Positions 1 through 8,582 of a DNA stretch of 64,000 nucleotides are shown piece by piece. The translations under genes and the position numbers were made by a program. The notes below the pieces were generated by a model, which saw only the letters and a list, made by a program, of their open reading frames with translations, had not been told where the DNA came from and did no database searches. Each line of letters opens with the position of its first letter. Within the stretch, counting starts at the first letter, position 1. Source of the stretch: Lachancea thermotolerans CBS 6340 (taxonomy: Eukaryota > Ascomycota > Saccharomycetes > Saccharomycetales > Saccharomycetaceae); contig NC_013082.1 of NCBI RefSeq assembly GCF_000142805.1, positions 992,001 to 1,056,000 on the forward strand. Reading direction: 5' to 3'.

Positions 1-125
1 CGCGCGAGTCCCGGCGAGTACACGGGCGGGAGTAGAAGTGCGCGTGGCTGTGTCACGTGCGGGAGTGTGCGTCACGTGCGTTGGGTGACTATGTATGCGT
101 AAGTACAGCGGGACCCGTGCGAGGG

Positions 126-1049
126 CTAGTCGACGACCGTGGTCGCGTCCTCCCCCACGGCCTCCAGGTTATCCAGCAGCCTGTTCTGCGCCTCCATGTC
201 CCTCACCAGCGAGTCCGTGCTCGGGCTGTGGTATTGAGGCGCAGAGCTGAGCTTGATGGCGGCGGTGCGCGGGCGCGCGCGCCCGCGCACCAGCCGTTTC
301 AGCACACGCCGCCACCAGGAGGTGCCCTCGACGTTCTCCCACTGGGGTCTCATCATGCGGTCTGCCGCACCGCTGGCCGCGGAGCCCGCGCCGCCCGTGT
401 AGCGCATGCGCGAGCGCATCTTGCGATAGAACCAGCGGCGGCCCCACTCCACGGCGAAGAACACCAGGAAGATGCCAAAGAAAATGCCCAGCACGTTCAC
501 GTCGTTGCTCTTGTGTGACGTCGGGCACGCGTAGATGCTGCGCACCTCGAAGTAGTACGAACAGTCGTGCAGCGACCCGACAAACTGCACCTGGGCCTTG
601 GTCGCGATCTCCTTGTCGCACACGAAGTTGAGCAGCGCGGCCTTGCCGTCCACGCCGTTGGGGCACACGTCGCCGTCCTCGTACGCCAGCGTCAGCTTCT
701 TGCCCATGAACCGCGGCTGCGTCGCGAACTCCCCGATGGACACCTGCCGGCTGCTCACGGGGTCCACGTAGAACGCGCCCGTTGTGTTGGCGACCTCGTC
801 GTCCTCGGACGCGGGGCTCGAGCACACTCCGAGCGTAAAATTGAGCCCGGTCTCCTTGGACCGCACCACCCACCGCGTCTTTTCCGAGTCCTCGGTGCCC
901 TTACGGCGTCGCTCCCCTTTGCCCAGCTTGTTAGGCGTGGTCGAGAGATGTGATAAGTCGATGTAGTTGCCCGTGACAGGGTTCATCACCGCGCAGAAGA
1001 GCTCGTCGTCGGCGTCGGGCGCCGCGTCTCTGGTGCTTCTAGTCTCCAT
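126..1049 (-). CDS. MRL1: MRL1, mannose-6-phosphate-receptor-like sorting protein
   Basis: A 307-residue type I membrane protein of the MRH (mannose-6-phosphate receptor homology) class, thought to help sort vacuolar hydrolases between Golgi and endosome. The luminal part (about residues 15-175) matches S. cerevisiae Mrl1 closely, for example FCAVMNPVTGNYIDLS, CPNGVDGKAALLNFVCDKEI and CSYYFEVRSIYACPTS, with conserved cysteines. One membrane segment follows (VNVLGIFFGIFLVFFAVEWG), then a basic cytosolic tail. Odd point: the only ATG in this frame gives METRSTRDAAPDADDELFC, with no hydrophobic signal peptide, and an in-frame stop lies upstream, whereas the S. cerevisiae protein has a signal sequence. 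A missed 5' exon is possible but I found no convincing splice sites. GC content is very high, and a 28-bp palindrome lies in the tail region. Confidence 0.85.
   Translation of the reverse strand: METRSTRDAAPDADDELFCAVMNPVTGNYIDLSHLSTTPNKLGKGERRRKGTEDSEKTRWVVRSKETGLNFTLGVCSSPASEDDEVANTTGAFYVDPVSSRQVSIGEFATQPRFMGKKLTLAYEDGDVCPNGVDGKAALLNFVCDKEIATKAQVQFVGSLHDCSYYFEVRSIYACPTSHKSNDVNVLGIFFGIFLVFFAVEWGRRWFYRKMRSRMRYTGGAGSAASGAADRMMRPQWENVEGTSWWRRVLKRLVRGRARPRTAAIKLSSAPQYHSPSTDSLVRDMEAQNRLLDNLEAVGEDATTVVD
264..291. repeat. 28-bp perfect GC palindrome inside MRL1
   Basis: The bases form a perfect inverted repeat with no spacer, made of two 14-base arms (GGTGCGCGGGCGCG and its complement). The centre is alternating CG, which can form Z-DNA or a cruciform. 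It encodes part of the Arg-rich cytosolic tail of MRL1. It may only reflect the GC-rich composition of this end of the window. Confidence 0.8.
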
Positions 1050-1377
1050 GCGATCTTGGGTTCGTTTGGATCTGTCTTTTTGTAGGAAAACAACACTTTA
1101 ATATTGGAATGCCAATCTATATTAAAGGTGCCAAGGCGAGCGAAACGTCAAACATAACCACCAGCGGTAGCCTACAGCGACACTTCCATGGCCCCAAGAC
1201 TTCCCAGCGGTACCATGCGTAGCTGAATTAAGCTCGTGCAAGGTGGGCGTTGCTGAGCTGTTCCGTGTTTCAGCTTTGCCCCAACTGCCACTTGGGGCCT
1301 GCGCCCTTTGAAAAGCTATAAAAAGCGCCGGCTCCCGAACGTACCGTCCTACTTAGAGAGTCGGGACTGTTCCAACC
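1050..1377. other. Divergent intergenic region MRL1 / small ORF
   Basis: This 328-bp stretch lies between the divergent starts of MRL1 and the small ORF at 1378. A TATA-like TATAAAAAG lies at about 1317-1325, well placed for the small ORF. On the minus strand, two short ATG-initiated reading frames upstream of MRL1 both end quickly. I saw no repeat or RNA gene. Confidence 0.5.
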
Positions 1378-1740
1378 ATGCTTCTCCAGCGGCCTCCGCC
1401 GGTGTACTGTGGTGGACCTCCCCGCAATGCAGAAGCAGCCTCCACGAGTGCCTCCGAGCTCGATGCCCCACCGCCGGACGAGCAGAGGAGCCCTGTAGCG
1501 ATGCTGGACATCATGGAGCTTGGCCTTGCGCAGCGGAGCCAATTGTCGACTAGCTGCACCTATGCAACTGCCTCAGGGAGCTACGCAGTGCCACATGGCG
1601 CCGTTAGCGCAGACCCGCTGCTGCCATTGCAGGATACCTATGTAGATTCCAACACCAGCGCCTCATCCGAGCGCTCGCGCATGCCGTGCTCAGGGTTTAT
1701 GCGCCGAATAAGGTCATGGTTCGCGCGCTCCTCTCGATGA
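1378..1740 (+). CDS. Small hypothetical protein, 120 aa
   Basis: I do not recognise this ORF. It starts with an ATG in a good context (AACC before ATG) about 55 bp downstream of a TATAAAAAG box and ends 61 bp before a tRNA-Glu. The product is Ser/Ala/Pro-rich, with a central MLDIMELGLAQRSQL helix and a basic, amphipathic C-terminus (GFMRRIRSWFARSSR). It has no signal peptide or membrane span. Because the region is GC-rich, long chance ORFs are more likely here, and overlapping minus-strand ORFs exist. The TATA box and start context favour a real gene, but only conservation in related species would settle it. Confidence 0.4.
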   Translation: MLLQRPPPVYCGGPPRNAEAASTSASELDAPPPDEQRSPVAMLDIMELGLAQRSQLSTSCTYATASGSYAVPHGAVSADPLLPLQDTYVDSNTSASSERSRMPCSGFMRRIRSWFARSSR

Positions 1741-1801
1741 GTCTCACGTGGTCTCAACTGCTAGTCTGGAACGCTCTAAACTGATTAACTTATATCTATT
1801 G

Positions 1802-1873
1802 TCCGATATAGTGTAACGGCTATCACACCTCGCTTTCACCGTGGAGACCCGGGTTCAACTCCCGGTATCGGAG
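1802..1873 (+). tRNA. tRNA-Glu (anticodon UUC)
   Basis: A 72-nt cloverleaf nearly identical to S. cerevisiae tRNA-Glu(UUC): acceptor TCCGATA pairs with TATCGGA, the anticodon loop is CTTTCAC, and the T arm is CCGGG-TTCAACT-CCCGG. There is no intron. A T-run (AATTTTTGG) follows as Pol III terminator. The anticodon stem CCTCG/CGTGG contains one U-U mismatch in the middle where S. cerevisiae has A-U. Confidence 0.95.
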
Positions 1874-1956
1874 TAATTTTTGGTTTTATAAAGTTTTTTA
1901 ACCTTTCTTACGTTAAGCTATATACTCGTATACGCAACGCGATGAGATGTAAGTCT

Positions 1957-2721
1957 TCACTTCTCAGCCTCCATGTTCTTAGCCAGCCATTCGAAGCAGT
2001 AGCCGACGTCTTTGGACACGGTCTTGGCGATCATGGTGTTTTGGATCCACTTGGGCACGTTTCCGCCTGCGTCGCTGGTGGTAGCCATGGTCCAGATCAG
2101 CTTCTGGGTCTCGTAGTCGTAGTCCAGCTGCTCGACACTGGCGTAAACCGCGGGCGTGTGCGCGACGCTGTCGTGCAGGGGCGCGTCTGCGACGACGGAG
2201 ACGACGGAACTGCGCTCGCGCTGCGCACCGCGCGAGGGCTCGAGCACGTAGACCCACTCGTTGAACTCGCGCGTGGTTAGAGGTTTCCCCAGCTCATATT
2301 CGAGGTTGACAAGCACCCAGCCGGACTCTAGTGTCTGGGCGACGTCAACGCGGCTCAGGACCTCGATGTAGTCAATCTCGCGGCGCGAGCGCGCGCTGCG
2401 GTCCGGCAGCGTCCACCCGTCGCCGTCCCGGACGCTGCCGTTGAGCTCCTTGACCAGGCGCTCGTACACCGCGGGCTCCAGGCGGTGTTCGCTGACGCGG
2501 CTCAACCAGTACTCGCCGGCACGCGTAGTGCTGTAGGTCTGGACGCTGACGGGCCCAGCGTCCAGGGTTGGGTTGTGCTGCAGCTTGTACTGGTAGCACT
2601 TTCCCTTTTTCCACGAGGTGTGCACCTCATCGATGAGTTCTTGCGCCGCGCTGGCAATGTCGGCCTTGCGCGTGGGGAGCTGGTCTGCGCGGAGCGCTTT
2701 TGTGGTAATCTCGAAGGGCAT
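1957..2721 (-). CDS. START-like / DUF3074-type protein
   Basis: The reading frame is open for 74 codons upstream, but the likely start is the internal ATG giving MPFEITTKALRADQLP, about 254 residues. The core pattern (YSTTRAGEYWLSRVSEH, then EIDYIEVLSRVDVAQTLESG, then KPLTTREFNEWVYVLEPSRG) resembles the fungal DUF3074 family, which has a START-like lipid-binding fold. A C-terminal block (PKWIQNTMIAKTVSKDVGYC) looks like the closing helix of START domains. There is no signal peptide or membrane span in this form, so the product is probably soluble. No biochemical role is established that I know of. The upstream 74 codons contain a hydrophobic run, but they are low-complexity and probably 5' UTR. 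The family call is from memory and moderately sure. Confidence 0.7.
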   Translation of the reverse strand: MPFEITTKALRADQLPTRKADIASAAQELIDEVHTSWKKGKCYQYKLQHNPTLDAGPVSVQTYSTTRAGEYWLSRVSEHRLEPAVYERLVKELNGSVRDGDGWTLPDRSARSRREIDYIEVLSRVDVAQTLESGWVLVNLEYELGKPLTTREFNEWVYVLEPSRGAQRERSSVVSVVADAPLHDSVAHTPAVYASVEQLDYDYETQKLIWTMATTSDAGGNVPKWIQNTMIAKTVSKDVGYCFEWLAKNMEAEK

Positions 2722-3424
2722 GCCAGTGGCGGTGTCGCGTGGGTGGGTGTGCTGGCGGCCTTGGTAGTCGTTGTGTAACCAGAGATTAATTTGCAAGAAG
2801 AGAGGGCACCAAAAGACCGTTACAAGCGGTAGGGGAGAAAACGTGTAGAAAGCAAAAAAAACAAGCGGGAGGAAGCGGGCGGGATCACAGCAGTGCGCGA
2901 CCAGCGCGTTCGTCTCAACCTGCGTATCACAAGACAAGCACACTGCGTTGTAGCTTACTGGCGCGATTATACAGAATTGTTGGACGTCGCGAGGCCGGAC
3001 AACACCTGCCAGTTGGTAATCAAATAAATAGAAAGACCCATGGCAGATATGAGGTGCCGGACGGACCAGCGCGAGTGAGAGGGGCGCCTATAGGCCTGAT
3101 GCCCAAGACCCTAAGTTGGTCATTAAGTACGTGTGTTTCTCGAGTCTTTCTGTACTTGTACTCGTACTCACGTCCTCGTTTCACATTCCCCTTTGCACGT
3201 GATTAGATCTAAAAAATTTAGCCCGATCGCTTCCCGCACTATGAGCTCGGCTTTTGAAACAGTGGTTTGGCCTTCTCGAATTTGAACAACAAGAGCTCAT
3301 CGAACTGCGACTCCGCGAGAAAATAGCCGAAACTTGCGTAGCGGACAGCGTCCTGAAGTTTCGCACGCATCGCATACAACCACCAAGCCACATATCAAGC
3401 ATTTCTGGACAAACTGCACGAACC
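2722..3424. other. Divergent intergenic region before OPY2
   Basis: This region lies between the START-like gene and OPY2. It contains a CCCCT stress-element-type pentamer and a CACGTG E-box close together at about 3187-3200 (CATTCCCCTTTGCACGTGAT). From 3254 on it is open in the OPY2 frame but without an ATG until 3425. Confidence 0.45.
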
Positions 3425-4774
3425 ATGGAAGCGGTAAGCAGCAGAGTTGGGCCGCCCACACAGGCGCGGCGGCCAGAGCGCACGGTGCGCGTGCTGGAAG
3501 AGTGGCCCGAGTGGGAAAACATGAAGATATACCGGCGTGATGAATCTTCGTCGGCCGCGGCGGCCGCGTCGTCCACTGTGTCGTCGAGCTCCGCCAAAGC
3601 CACGTCTGCGGGATCCGGATGCGTGTCGTGCCCCCAGGGCTCGCCTTCGTGCCCCGTGTGCGCGGACGACGAGTACTGCGCGGTGTCGCTACTGAGCTGT
3701 ACGCAGTGTCCGCAGACTTACTGTACTAAGAAGAAAGGCTCGGTTTCGGAGAGCTCGGCCGCCGCGAGTGCCAGCAACTCCTCGGGCGCAAGCTCGGGTT
3801 CGAAAAACGCGTCTGCCAGGGTCGGTGGCATCGTTGGTGGAGTGGTCGGCGGTGTCGCGCTCATCGCGGCACTGCTGCTGCTGTGGCTCTATTTTAAATA
3901 CTGGCGCAAGAGCCGCTCGCGCAACAAGGACGTGGTGATCGCGCGCGAGGAGTACGCCGGCGAATACGACGACGACAAGGAGAAAGACGGGTTTCGCGAA
4001 GCGGGCGCAGGAGCAGGCGCGGGCGGCGCTGAGGGCTCTAGCCTCCGCGACTCGCGCGCGCTGTACCAGGCACGCAATCGTAGCAGTGCTGCGACGCAGA
4101 TGACTAAGGCCTCCAACATCTTGCCTATCGCGTACATTCCGGGTGTCACCGCAGGCAGCCGCAGCCAGCACAAGTTGCCGCCGCTACCGCGTCACCTGCT
4201 CCGCAACGGCGACACGCGCTCGCACATCACCCTTGGCAGCTCGATCCTGGGTGGTGGAGACGACGACCGCGAGTCTCTGATAGACCTGCCCTTGGAGGAC
4301 AGCCGGGAGGGCACAAGCGCCGCTAGTCCGGCTGCGGAGGGCGTGTATTCAGGCGCGAACGCAGAACATGTCACTTCGCAGGACGCGCTGACTACCGCGA
4401 TCCGCGCGCGGCCCAAACTGGTGCAGATCAGCGAGGAGGACGAGGAGCACGGGAACAGCAGCTCGGGCGAGGCGGAAGATACCCACAGCGGGAAGCATTT
4501 TGGCGTCACAACCGTGTTACTGCGGTCCAGCGGTGACACATCGCGCCAGGACGACACTGCCGAAGACGTGCCGCAGTCAGACAACGATGACAGAGACAGC
4601 AGCGACGACAACGACGACGGGAGCTTTATTCTGGACGTAGGCATGCAGGGCAGCCTGCGGAATGCGACGCAAGGCGAGTATGCGAGTGTTACGGCGGCGC
4701 GGGAAAGCACACTGGGCGAGGACATGCACCGCGAGGGCTCTGGTAGCCCGTTCGAGGACAAATTTGAACTGTAG
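3425..4774 (+). CDS. OPY2: OPY2, membrane anchor for Ste50 in HOG signalling
   Basis: Opy2 is a single-pass plasma-membrane protein that recruits the adaptor Ste50 (and so Ste11) in the osmostress HOG and filamentation pathways. The extracellular Cys-rich motif CVSCPQGSPSCPVCADDEYC, followed by a second cluster ending in CTQCPQTYC, is the family signature. A glycine-rich membrane span (GGIVGGVVGGVALIAALLLL, about 3830-3890) follows, then a long acidic Ser-rich cytosolic tail. The frame is open from 3254 but only through a TTG; the first in-frame ATG is 3425 (450 codons), and a second at 3521 (MKIYRRDESSSAAAA) would give an N-terminus closer in length to S. cerevisiae. The tail is longer than in S. 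cerevisiae (360 aa in total there). Its neighbour TKL1 is also its neighbour in S. cerevisiae. Confidence 0.88.
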   Translation: MEAVSSRVGPPTQARRPERTVRVLEEWPEWENMKIYRRDESSSAAAAASSTVSSSSAKATSAGSGCVSCPQGSPSCPVCADDEYCAVSLLSCTQCPQTYCTKKKGSVSESSAAASASNSSGASSGSKNASARVGGIVGGVVGGVALIAALLLLWLYFKYWRKSRSRNKDVVIAREEYAGEYDDDKEKDGFREAGAGAGAGGAEGSSLRDSRALYQARNRSSAATQMTKASNILPIAYIPGVTAGSRSQHKLPPLPRHLLRNGDTRSHITLGSSILGGGDDDRESLIDLPLEDSREGTSAASPAAEGVYSGANAEHVTSQDALTTAIRARPKLVQISEEDEEHGNSSSGEAEDTHSGKHFGVTTVLLRSSGDTSRQDDTAEDVPQSDNDDRDSSDDNDDGSFILDVGMQGSLRNATQGEYASVTAARESTLGEDMHREGSGSPFEDKFEL

Positions 4775-5546
4775 ACATACATATAAGTAAACGAGACTTG
4801 AGCGCGAGGTGCGCGACAAGGGCCCAGAGGCCGTCCCGGCCAGCCCAGCTGGCGCGCACTTCTTCACCACTATAGATCCTGACGGCTATATGTGGGCACG
4901 TGCCTTTCACGTGCACCGTTTCTTTATCAGCCAACATGTCCCTTTTGCTGACTCAGCAGCTGGGCCGGTTCCGTCCGCGCTGACTAACTCACTCGCTAAC
5001 TCGTTTCCTTTTCTGGCAGCTCGTGTTCAAGAAAAAGCAATACGAACGCACGTGTTACGTGGTTTGGACTCAGGTCCGGGTAATATCCGGTATCTGTAGT
5101 CGCTCCGTACGACTTCATTGTTGGGTTTTTTATTAGGCGTCTCGAGTATTTCACGTGACTTTACGCGAGCGTCACGCGGCGCGCGCGCCTAGCGCACACC
5201 CGAGAGCGGCCCCGAGACGTCAACCATAGAAGGCTTCCCTCGCGATTAACTCACATTGCCGCTGCCCGTGCCTTGCGCTTTGCGCGCCTGCTCATGATAT
5301 CACGACAAACGGAATAACCACCTTTTGCAAGTCGTCCACGTAATACAGAAGAAAGGCAAACACAGAAGAAAAAAAAAAAAAAAGTTGGATCTCGCTCGGT
5401 GGATATATAAAAGGAGACCTTTTTGCCACCGGAAGGGTAAAAGTTGATCTCGTTCCTTCGAGCTACTCCCAGCACAGACGCTACTCCAGAGAATTCGCGC
5501 CCTGCACATCGCATCCCGCTTCTCTGAACGCCTCTCACTCCGCACA
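4775..5546. other. OPY2-TKL1 intergenic region, TKL1 promoter
   Basis: This 770-bp region carries the TKL1 promoter. A Gcn4-type site TGACTCA lies at 4949-4955 inside the palindrome GCTGACTCAGC. CACGTG E-boxes occur at about 4899, 4909 and 5152. A 15-base A run at 5369-5383 probably keeps nucleosomes off, and TATATAAA at 5404-5411 is the likely TATA box. CTTCC (Gcr1-type) occurs near 5455. A 96-codon ORF at 4809-5099 has no recognisable features and looks like chance. Confidence 0.6.
5404..5411 (+). promoter_or_regulatory. TATA box of TKL1
   Basis: TATATAAA lies 136 bp upstream of the TKL1 ATG, just downstream of an oligo(dA) tract at 5369-5383. This arrangement is typical of highly expressed yeast metabolic genes. 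Confidence 0.65.
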
Positions 5547-7589
5547 ATGTCCAACTTTTCCGACATCGATAGACTTGCCATCTCTACCATCAGACTGCTG
5601 TCTGTGGACCAGGTCGCTGCGGCCAACTCCGGTCACCCAGGTGCTCCCCTAGGTCTGGCGCCTGCCGCGCACGTCATCTGGAAGCAGATGAGACTGAACC
5701 CAAAGAACCCTGAGTGGATCAACCGCGACCGTTTCGTGTTGTCCAACGGCCACGCTTGCGCGCTGTTGTACTCCATGCTGCACTTGTCCGGCTTCGACTT
5801 CTCGATCGAGGACCTGCAAAGCTTCCGTCAGCTGGGCTCCAAGTGCCCTGGTCACCCAGAGTTCGAGCTGCCCGGCGTCGAGGTCACCACCGGTCCCCTG
5901 GGCCAGGGTATCTCCAACGCTGTGGGTATCGCCATCGCGCAGGCCAACTTCGCGGCTACCTACAACAAGCCTAACTACACTCTGAGTGACTCGTTCACCT
6001 ACGCGTTCCTCGGTGACGGCTGTCTGCAGGAGGGTGTCTCCTCTGAGGCCTCCTCCCTGGCCGGCCACCTGAAGCTCGGTAACCTGATTGCCTTCTACGA
6101 CGACAACCAGATCACTATTGACGGTAACACCAACGTTTCCTTCACCGAGGACGTCGCCAAGCGTTACGAGGCCTACGGCTGGGAGGTTCTGCACGTCCAG
6201 AACGGTAACGAGGACTTAGACGGTATCCTCGAGGCCCTCAACCAGGCCAAGAAGTCCCAGGACAAGCCTACCCTTATCAAGATGACCACCACCATTGGTT
6301 TCGGTTCTCTGAACGCCGGCTCCCACTCCGTTCACGGTTCTCCATTGAAGCCTGACGATGTCAAGCAATTGAAGACCGCTCTTGGCTTCAACGCTGACCA
6401 GTCTTTCGTCGTCCCACAGGAAGTCTACGACTTCTACAATAAGGAGATCATCCAGCCCGGCCAGCAGCTGAACGAGGCCTGGAACAAGACCCTCGAGGAG
6501 TACTCCGCCAAGTACCCTGAGTTGGCCGCCGAGCTCAAGAGAAGAATCTCCGGTGAGCTGCCACAGGGCTGGGAGTCAGCTCTGCCTCTCTATACCCCTA
6601 AGGACTCTGCCGTCGCCACCAGAAAGTTGTCCGAGATCGTTCTGCAGAACATCCAGGGCACTCTGCCAGAGATGATCGGTGGTTCTGCCGACTTGACCCC
6701 ATCCAACTTGACCAGATGGAAGGAGGCCGTCGACTTCCAGCCCCCATCCACTGGTCTAGGTGACTACGCTGGTAGATACATCAGATACGGTGTCAGAGAG
6801 CACGGTATGGGCGCTATCATGAACGGTATCTCCGCTTTCGGTGCCAACTACAAGGCTTACGGTGGTACTTTCTTGAACTTCGTCTCCTACGCCTCCGGTG
6901 CCGTCAGACTTTCTGCTCTGTCCGGCCACCCAGTCATCTGGGTCGCCACCCACGACTCCATCGGTCTAGGTGAGGACGGTCCAACCCACCAGCCTATCGA
7001 GACCTTGGCCCACTTCAGAGCTTTGCCAAACATGCAGGTCTGGAGACCAGCCGACGGTAACGAAGTTTCTGCCGCCTACAAGGTCGCATTGACCCATAAG
7101 CACACTCCAGCCGTCATTGCTTTGTCCAGACAAAACTTGCCTCAGTTGGAGGGCAGCTCTATTGAGAAGGCTTCTAAGGGTGGTTACGTCTTGCAGGAGG
7201 TTGACAACGCTGACATCACTTTGGTCTCCACTGGTTCTGAAGTGAGCATCACTGTCGAGGCCGCTAAGGTTTTGGCTGGCAAGAACATCAAGGCGCGTGT
7301 CGTCTCCTTGCCAGACTTCCACACTTTCGACCAACAGCCAGAGGAGTACCAGCTGTCTGTCTTCCCAGACGGCGTCCCAATTATGTCTATTGAGGTGTTG
7401 TCCACTTCTGGCTGGTCCAAGTACGCTCACGAATCTTTCGGTTTGGACAGATTCGGTGCCTCCGGTAAAGCTCCTGAAATCTACAAGGCTTTCGAGTTTA
7501 CTCCAGAGGGCATCTCCACCAGAGCCGAGAAGACCATTGCTTTCTACAAGAACAAGCAAGTTACTTCTCCTCTGCACAAACCTTTCTAA
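5547..7589 (+). CDS. TKL1: TKL1, transketolase
   Basis: A thiamine-diphosphate enzyme of the non-oxidative pentose phosphate pathway that transfers two-carbon units between sugar phosphates. It is 680 residues, the same length as S. cerevisiae Tkl1, and full-length. Near the N-terminus is VDQVAAANSGHPGAPLGLAP; the ThDP/metal-binding region contains GDGCLQEGVSSEASSLAGHL and DDNQITIDGN (about residues 155-190); the second signature GEDGPTHQPIETLAHFRALP lies near residue 475. It is cytosolic. Codon use is strongly biased to optimal yeast codons (GGT, GTC, AAG, TTG, AGA), implying high expression; this bias is much stronger than in its neighbours. It lies next to OPY2 and LTP1 as on S. cerevisiae chromosome XVI. 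Confidence 0.98.
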   Translation: MSNFSDIDRLAISTIRLLSVDQVAAANSGHPGAPLGLAPAAHVIWKQMRLNPKNPEWINRDRFVLSNGHACALLYSMLHLSGFDFSIEDLQSFRQLGSKCPGHPEFELPGVEVTTGPLGQGISNAVGIAIAQANFAATYNKPNYTLSDSFTYAFLGDGCLQEGVSSEASSLAGHLKLGNLIAFYDDNQITIDGNTNVSFTEDVAKRYEAYGWEVLHVQNGNEDLDGILEALNQAKKSQDKPTLIKMTTTIGFGSLNAGSHSVHGSPLKPDDVKQLKTALGFNADQSFVVPQEVYDFYNKEIIQPGQQLNEAWNKTLEEYSAKYPELAAELKRRISGELPQGWESALPLYTPKDSAVATRKLSEIVLQNIQGTLPEMIGGSADLTPSNLTRWKEAVDFQPPSTGLGDYAGRYIRYGVREHGMGAIMNGISAFGANYKAYGGTFLNFVSYASGAVRLSALSGHPVIWVATHDSIGLGEDGPTHQPIETLAHFRALPNMQVWRPADGNEVSAAYKVALTHKHTPAVIALSRQNLPQLEGSSIEKASKGGYVLQEVDNADITLVSTGSEVSITVEAAKVLAGKNIKARVVSLPDFHTFDQQPEEYQLSVFPDGVPIMSIEVLSTSGWSKYAHESFGLDRFGASGKAPEIYKAFEFTPEGISTRAEKTIAFYKNKQVTSPLHKPF

Positions 7590-7894
7590 TATTCTTCGCA
7601 TAAAAGCGTCTTGAATTAAATATAAATTATAAAGTTATAGTTTGGAAATGATAAGTGAAATGATAGGACCCTGATGAAGTTTTGTTTTTTTGATCCTGTG
7701 CGAATGCACCCTATCTCCGCGGCATGTGCTGTGAGGGCCTGCTCCCTTGTGGGCCAAACCCTTCTTTGGTTTTCCGCCACTGTAAATTTAAGCTTTTATT
7801 CCTAACTTTTATATACACTTCCTTTCTGCAGTTTGACACAGAGACAAAGCTGAGAAGTTCTTTCCTGTAGGAAGCGACAACATAGATCTACACA
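7590..7894 (+). other. TKL1-LTP1 intergenic region
   Basis: About 305 bp holding the TKL1 3' UTR (AT-rich, TATAAATTATAAAG near 7620, a plausible poly(A) efficiency element) and the LTP1 promoter (TTTTATATACAC near 7807 is TATA-like). Nothing else was seen. Confidence 0.4.
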
Positions 7895-8371
7895 ATGACT
7901 CAGAAACAGATATCAGTAGCATTTGTTTGCCTCGGAAACATCTGTCGGTCGCCCATGGCCGAAGCTGTCTTTGCTCACACAGTAAAGGCAAAAGGCCTAG
8001 AGGACCGCTTCTCGAAAATCGACTCTTTCGGGACAGGGAACTGGCACAAGGGGGAGTCTCCTGACCCTCGCTCAGCGGCAACCTGCCGTAGCCACGGCGT
8101 CCCTGTGAACCACCGTGCCCAGCAAATTAGAGCGCCCCAATTCGATGAGTTCGACTACATCATTTGCATGGACGAGATGAACCTCAGAAATCTGAAAAGA
8201 CTGAAACCTAGTGATTCAAAAGCCGAGATCTATTTGTTTGGGCACTGGAACACTGCCGGAAAATTCAGGGAGATTGTCGACGACCCCTATTATGGTGGTG
8301 ACGAAGGATTCGAATACAACTTCAAGCAAGTTCAGTACTTCAGTGAGCAATTCCTTGAAATGGAGCTCTAA
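7895..8371 (+). CDS. LTP1: LTP1, low-molecular-weight protein tyrosine phosphatase
   Basis: A 158-residue cytosolic phosphatase of the arsenate-reductase/LMW-PTP fold. The catalytic P-loop VCLGNICRSP gives nucleophile Cys12 and Arg18 (CX5R). The general acid is in DDPYYGGDEGF near residue 130, with the two tyrosines typical of this family. Length matches S. cerevisiae Ltp1 (161 aa). The substrate in yeast is not firmly known. It is co-directional with TKL1 and convergent with NOT5, as in S. cerevisiae YPR072-074. Confidence 0.95.
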   Translation: MTQKQISVAFVCLGNICRSPMAEAVFAHTVKAKGLEDRFSKIDSFGTGNWHKGESPDPRSAATCRSHGVPVNHRAQQIRAPQFDEFDYIICMDEMNLRNLKRLKPSDSKAEIYLFGHWNTAGKFREIVDDPYYGGDEGFEYNFKQVQYFSEQFLEMEL

Positions 8372-8582
8372 GGATAAAGCAGTACATAGATAGAGTTTTA
8401 CATTATTCAAGTTTGCTAGCTGTGTTGATTTTTAAAGTCTATGTCACAGATTTTGAAATTCAGTGAGTAAAGACTTTGTCTCTTCAACTTCAACAAAGCG
8501 CGAAAATCAAAACAAAGAGCGCCCCAGGCTGTGATTACTACAAGTTTAGGGATATGCTGTAAATAATTAGTTACATGGGAAT

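Noticed and set aside
169-953. Long ORFs overlapping MRL1 on both strands
   Set aside because: Shadows caused by high GC content; only the MRL1 frame matches a known family.
4809-5099. 96-codon ORF in the TKL1 promoter
   Set aside because: No family features, no conserved-looking composition, and it lies across likely regulatory sites.
5649-6194. 181-codon antisense ORF in TKL1
   Set aside because: Antisense frame in a gene with strong codon bias, a common artefact; TKL1 is certain.
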